Source: Nocardia anaemiae NBRC 100462 (GTDB lineage: Bacteria; Actinomycetota; Actinomycetes; Mycobacteriales; Mycobacteriaceae). Taken from it: 64,000 bases of DNA. Location of the stretch: contig NZ_BDAZ01000025.1 in NCBI RefSeq assembly GCF_001612725.1, positions 1-64,000 of the forward strand. Direction: 5' to 3'. The notes under the pieces were generated by a model that saw only the letters and a list, made by a program, of their open reading frames with translations, was not told the DNA's origin and did no database searches. Shown here piece by piece: positions 60,632 through 64,000 of this stretch. The stretch's first letter is position 1. Each line of letters begins with the position of its first letter. The position numbers were made by a program, and so were the translations under genes.

Positions 60632-61915
60632 TCAGAAAAAGGTGTGGACGAGGTCGACGACGCGCGGCCGTTCGGCATCGGCATCGTCGACGACCGGAAT
60701 CAGCCGCCACTTGTCGAATGCCGTGCACGGATGCGAGAGGCCGAGCCGCACCACACTGCCGACCGGCAGGTCAGCAGCGCCGCCGCCCGGAAGCCGCAGG
60801 AAGGTGTGCTGATCATTGAGCGCGCTGACGTGTGCCGCCGGATTCAATGAAACTTCCGGTCCCGCAATGAATTGCGGGACCGGAAGCCCCTCATCGAATG
60901 GCAGATCGCGCTTACCGGCATCCAGCAGCGCGAGCTCCGCCTCGGGTCGGGAAACGGTCCGCGCCCACCCGTGCATCGCCGAGCGCAGCGGTCGTTCGCT
61001 GCGTGGTGCGGCCAGCGGCGAGATGCCCGCGTAGAAACCGTCGTCGTGAATGATGTACGCACCGGAGCGCAACACCACCGTGGTCGCAACATCTTGCTCC
61101 TCGGCGAGTCCGGCCAGACATTCGACGACCAGATCAGGGAAGGCGCTGCCGCCCGCGGTGACGATCGCATCCTGCGGATAGCGTCCCGCGGCCGCGAGTT
61201 CGCGGTGTAGGCGGGCGATTTCGTCCAGGTAGTGCCGGACGGCGGCGATCCCGTCCGGGGTGCGATCGTGAGCGAGCGCACCTTCATAGCCGCCGACTCC
61301 GGCCAGCGTCAGCCGATCGGCGCGGCCGACCGCCTCGGCGATCGCATGCGCCTGCTCGACCGTGCGTGCGCCGGTACGTCCGTGCGGCCCGCCGAGTTCG
61401 ACGATCACCCGAATGCGTGCAGCACCCGTCAGGTGCTGCTCCATCAGCGCGACGGTCTCGACACTGTCGACCCAGCAGTAGAATTCGAACTCCGGATCCC
61501 GCGCCGATTCCTCGGCGACCCAGCGCAATCCCACCGGATCGACCAGCGCGTTGGCCAGCACGATCCGTCCGACTCCGAAGGATCGGGCCACCTGCACCTG
61601 CCACACGGTGGCGAAGGTGATGCCCCAGCTCCCGGCGGCCAACTGCTGTGCCCACAGCTGCGGGGCCATGGTGGTCTTCCCATGCGGCGCCAGGCGCACG
61701 CCCGCGGCCGCCGCCCAATCGGCCATGACCGCGACATTCGCCGCGACGGCCGCGCGGTCGACGGTCAATACCGGGGTTTCGAACTCGTCGAGGTACGGCG
61801 CGGAGTCCAGGAAGTCGCGAACCGTGCGGCCCCATGCCGCGGGCGGCAGACCCTTGTGCTCGGGCCCGAGCATCCGATCCGCCAGTGCGGCAACGGCTTT
61901 CTCATCGATCGCCAT
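60632..61915 (-). CDS. Fold-III PLP amino-acid deaminase (D-serine dehydratase/D-threonine aldolase-like)
   Basis: A 427-aa enzyme with an alanine-racemase-like barrel and a DSD1-type C-terminal domain. The PLP lysine is Lys80 in LAPHGKTTMAPQ. The zinc site appears as LSHPCTAFDKW near residue 400. Family members dehydrate or retro-aldol cleave D-hydroxy amino acids, and D-glucosaminate dehydratase belongs to the same PLP class (from memory). With KDG kinase and KDPG aldolase encoded next door, D-glucosaminate to KDG is the best fit. ATG at 61915, first gene of the leftward operon. Confidence 0.9.
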   Translation of the reverse strand: MAIDEKAVAALADRMLGPEHKGLPPAAWGRTVRDFLDSAPYLDEFETPVLTVDRAAVAANVAVMADWAAAAGVRLAPHGKTTMAPQLWAQQLAAGSWGITFATVWQVQVARSFGVGRIVLANALVDPVGLRWVAEESARDPEFEFYCWVDSVETVALMEQHLTGAARIRVIVELGGPHGRTGARTVEQAHAIAEAVGRADRLTLAGVGGYEGALAHDRTPDGIAAVRHYLDEIARLHRELAAAGRYPQDAIVTAGGSAFPDLVVECLAGLAEEQDVATTVVLRSGAYIIHDDGFYAGISPLAAPRSERPLRSAMHGWARTVSRPEAELALLDAGKRDLPFDEGLPVPQFIAGPEVSLNPAAHVSALNDQHTFLRLPGGGAADLPVGSVVRLGLSHPCTAFDKWRLIPVVDDADAERPRVVDLVHTFF

Positions 61916-61964
61916 GTCGCTCCTTCCCGCGGAATCGCGTCCGCCAAATCATGCCTCTAAGGCA

Positions 61965-61990
61965 TTGCATAATTTGCAACGCTTGTTGCA
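61965..61990. promoter_or_regulatory. Overlapping dyads, likely IclR operator
   Basis: TTGCA-TAATT-TGCAA (61965-61979) overlaps TGCAAC-GCTT-GTTGCA (61975-61990). Both are perfect dyads sharing the middle TGCAA. They lie between the deaminase gene and the kinase gene, in the 142-bp divergent promoter region, where one regulator could control both directions. Confidence 0.6.
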
Positions 61991-62057
61991 CATCGTGTTT
62001 TGTGTGGTTATTCTGCACTGGATGGCCGGTGGCCGCAAGGGCAGAAGGGAGATCGAT

Positions 62058-63101
62058 GTGACGTGGCCTACTACGTCGCCCCGCCCGCGGGCGGTGACCA
62101 TCGGCGAGGGGCTCGCCGTGCTGGTCGCGCGGCCCGGTCCGCTGGAGGACTCGGAGAACTTCGAGCGAACCGCGGGCGGCGCCGAGGCGAATGTGGCCAC
62201 CGTGCTCACTCAGCTCGAGGTGTCCGCCGCGTGGATCTCCCGAGTCGGCGATGACGGATTCGGCCGGTACCTGACCGGACATCTCGCGGCGCGCGGCGTG
62301 GATGTGTCGGCGGTCGTCATCGATCCCGCGCGTCCGACCGCCGTCTATGTGAAGGAGCGCGGCAGCGGCTCGGGCAAGTCGAACGATCTGGCCGACGGGG
62401 CCAGCCGCATGCTGTACTACCGCACCGGTTCCGCCGCCAGCGCACTGTCCACCGCCGATCTGACGGCGGCGGCCGGACTGCTCGAGCGCTGCGACCTCGT
62501 GCATTTCACCGGCATCACCCCCGCGCTCTCGGAATCCGCGACCGGATTGACGGAAACCCTTGTCGCACTGCCCCGCCGGGGCAAGTTGGTCAGCTTCGAC
62601 CTGAATTACCGTCCGGCGCTGTGGGCGGGGCGCGTCGAGCAGGCGGCCGAGGTGTTGGCTGGTCATGTGCGTGGCTGCGATGTGGTGTTCCTCGGTGCGG
62701 ATGAGGCGGACGCGGTCTTCGGCACCGGTGATGCCGATCGATTGCGCGCACTGTTCCCGGAGCCGCAACACCTGGTGGTCAAGAACAACGAGCATTCGGT
62801 AACCGGATTCTCCGGAACCGAGCGCGTCGAAGTTCCCGCCCTGGACCTCGAGATCACCGAGCGGATCGGCGCCGGTGATGCCTTCGCGGGCGGATATCTG
62901 GCCGCGCTGCTGCACGGACGCTCGCTGGAGCAGCGGTTGCGTTTCGGGCATCTGTGCGCAGCCGCCGCGCTGACCGGCACCGGCGATGTCGCGGAACTGC
63001 CTTCACCCGGCGTCCTGCAGGCGTTGGCGGCGCTCGATGAGTCCGCTTGGGGGCGTGTGCGTTACAGCAGGGATGTCGTAGCAGAGAATGTGGCGTCATG
63101 A
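62058..63101 (+). CDS. kdgK: PfkB family kinase, 2-keto-3-deoxygluconate kinase-like
   Basis: A 347-aa ribokinase-family kinase. The N-terminal GGAEANVATVLTQL (40-53), the sugar-site FDLNYRPALW and the catalytic IGAGDAFAGGY are all present; the DLNYRPALW stretch is that of KDG kinases. It would phosphorylate KDG to KDPG for the aldolase. GTG start at 62058 with AAGGGAG upstream. Divergent from the deaminase operon and followed by the IclR gene. Confidence 0.88.
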   Translation: MTWPTTSPRPRAVTIGEGLAVLVARPGPLEDSENFERTAGGAEANVATVLTQLEVSAAWISRVGDDGFGRYLTGHLAARGVDVSAVVIDPARPTAVYVKERGSGSGKSNDLADGASRMLYYRTGSAASALSTADLTAAAGLLERCDLVHFTGITPALSESATGLTETLVALPRRGKLVSFDLNYRPALWAGRVEQAAEVLAGHVRGCDVVFLGADEADAVFGTGDADRLRALFPEPQHLVVKNNEHSVTGFSGTERVEVPALDLEITERIGAGDAFAGGYLAALLHGRSLEQRLRFGHLCAAAALTGTGDVAELPSPGVLQALAALDESAWGRVRYSRDVVAENVAS

Positions 63102-63150
63102 GCGAGCGAATCGAAGACGCAGCGTCCATGACGATGACGGAGCCACGGTC

Positions 63151-63921
63151 ATGAGTCAGAGTTTGTCGCGCGCCTTGACCATCCTGCTTTCGCTCGGGGA
63201 GGATGCGCGCTCGCTCGATCAGCTGGCCGGTGAACTCGGCGTGCACAAGTCGACGGTGCTGCGGCTGCTGCAGACCATGGAGTCGCAGCGCTTCGTCACC
63301 CATGACAGCCAGCATCAATACGTCCTCGGCTCCCGGCTTTTCGAACTCGCCAACCGCGCCTTGGAACAGCGTGACGTCCGCACCCTCGCGCGCCCACATC
63401 TGAGCGCACTGAATTCCGCTACCGGGCAGACGATTCACCTGGCCACCTACGAATCCGGCGATGCCATCTATATCGACAAGTTCGACGCGATCCAGAGCGT
63501 GCGAATGTACTCCCGCATCGGCCGCCAAGCCCCGCTGCACTGCACGGCGGTCGGGAAGGTGCTCGTCGCCGCGCAGCCGCGCGCGGAATGGCGAACGATC
63601 GCCGAACGCCTCGACTACCGCAAGTTCACCGACCGCACCATCCGCACCCCGGAGCGCTATCTGGCGGAGCTGGAACTCGTTGCGGCACAGGGCTATGCGG
63701 AAGACCACGAGGAACACGAGAGCTTCGTCAATTGCATCGGCGTTCCGGTGCGCGATGGCACCGGGACGGTGGTCGCCGCGGTCTCGATGTCGGTGCCGGA
63801 CATGCTGCTCGACCACGACCAGGTGTTGGCCGAATTGCCGAGGGTCCGCGCGGCGGCCGACGCCATCTCCGCCGAACTCGGCTGGACTCCCGGCCGTACC
63901 GCAACGAAAGGCCAATCATGA
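63151..63921 (+). CDS. IclR family transcriptional regulator
   Basis: A 256-aa regulator. The winged helix is at about 1-65 (SLSRALTILLSLGEDARSLDQLAGELGVHKSTVLRLLQTMESQRFV). The effector domain (about 85-250) has the usual APLHCTAVGKVLVA and AEDHEEHESFVNCIGVPV stretches. The ATG at 63151 follows GGAGCC. The stop overlaps the RidA gene (ATGA). It probably acts at the dyads at 61965-61990, with a sugar-acid intermediate as effector. Confidence 0.92.
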   Translation: MSQSLSRALTILLSLGEDARSLDQLAGELGVHKSTVLRLLQTMESQRFVTHDSQHQYVLGSRLFELANRALEQRDVRTLARPHLSALNSATGQTIHLATYESGDAIYIDKFDAIQSVRMYSRIGRQAPLHCTAVGKVLVAAQPRAEWRTIAERLDYRKFTDRTIRTPERYLAELELVAAQGYAEDHEEHESFVNCIGVPVRDGTGTVVAAVSMSVPDMLLDHDQVLAELPRVRAAADAISAELGWTPGRTATKGQS

Positions 63922-64000
63922 GTGAGAAGATCGCCATCCGCACCACCGATGCGCCCGCACCCGCGCACACCTTCTCCCAGGGTGTGCGCAAGGGCCCGTT
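63918..64000 (+). CDS. ridA: RidA family reactive enamine/imine deaminase (partial, runs off the right end)
   Basis: Only 27 codons are inside the window: they read MSEKIAIRTTDAPAP, then HTFSQGVRKGP, the start of actinobacterial RidA proteins. RidA hydrolyses enamine/imine intermediates released by PLP dehydratases. Its ATG overlaps the IclR stop. The gene fits the cluster, as its PLP deaminase would release such an intermediate. The call rests on a short piece. Confidence 0.75.
   Translation, partial: MSEKIAIRTTDAPAPAHTFSQGVRKGP

Overview
The window comes from a very GC-rich actinobacterium of the mycolic-acid-bearing Mycobacteriales, most likely Nocardia or a close relative (inference). 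The evidence is the codon use, the many GTG/TTG starts and ATGA/TTGA overlaps, and gene order. The core genes tyrS, mpg, a DrrAB-like ABC exporter with a TetR gene, a Trm112-like gene, a bifunctional hydrolase/acyl-CoA-synthetase-like gene and argHGRFDBJC match, in inverted order and with the same relative strands, what I recall of Mycobacterium tuberculosis Rv1689 down to Rv1652. Accessory modules sit between these core blocks.

Layout. 1-345: two tandem sigma-A-type promoters pointing left, probably of an rRNA operon just outside the window, and the tyrS terminator. 346-9709: tyrS, DoxX-like, mpg, LtrA-like, an ECF41-type sigma factor, a multicopper oxidase, the ABC exporter/TetR operon and Trm112. 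9731-17847: a surface-glycan cassette with GtrA, two tandem paralogous large membrane proteins, a GtrB-like glycosyltransferase, a WecE-like sugar aminotransferase and a methyltransferase. 18363-21314: the Rv1683-like fusion. 21865-26339: a 2-methylisoborneol operon with a family 2B encapsulin shell, terpene cyclase, GPP methyltransferase and IPP isomerase. 26645-31348: a hydantoin/allantoin-type racemase, NCS1 permease and GntR regulator, and a serine hydrolase. 31388-35929: threonine dehydratase, a ribose-type ABC importer and an SMR pump.

36089-46934: arginine biosynthesis. argC-J-B-D-F form one overlapping operon with argR 115 bp behind; argG and argH follow, with a methyltransferase gene inserted between them and coupled to argH. 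argC and argG share an almost identical promoter/operator block. A 51-codon gene and an 80-bp near-palindrome lie between argR and argG on the other side. 47149-51177: an ArsR-like regulator with a DHFR-like reductase, a YCII/ECF42 sigma pair and a frameshifted NAD-dependent epimerase. 51218-56889: three enzyme/regulator divergent pairs (SDR/LysR, PNPOx-like/WYL, epoxide hydrolase/WYL), each with a dyad between the genes.

56926-64000: a catabolic cluster made of a GntP permease, KDPG aldolase, N-acyl-D-amino-acid-type deacylase, a fold-III PLP deaminase, a KDG-kinase-like PfkB kinase, an IclR regulator and a RidA gene that runs off the right end. Taken together these steps fit uptake and breakdown of N-acetyl-D-glucosaminate (oxidised chitin sugar) through D-glucosaminate, KDG and KDPG. 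That substrate is inferred and is the most interesting metabolic proposal here, together with the encapsulin-terpene operon. No tRNA, rRNA, insertion sequence, phage gene or CRISPR array was seen inside the window.
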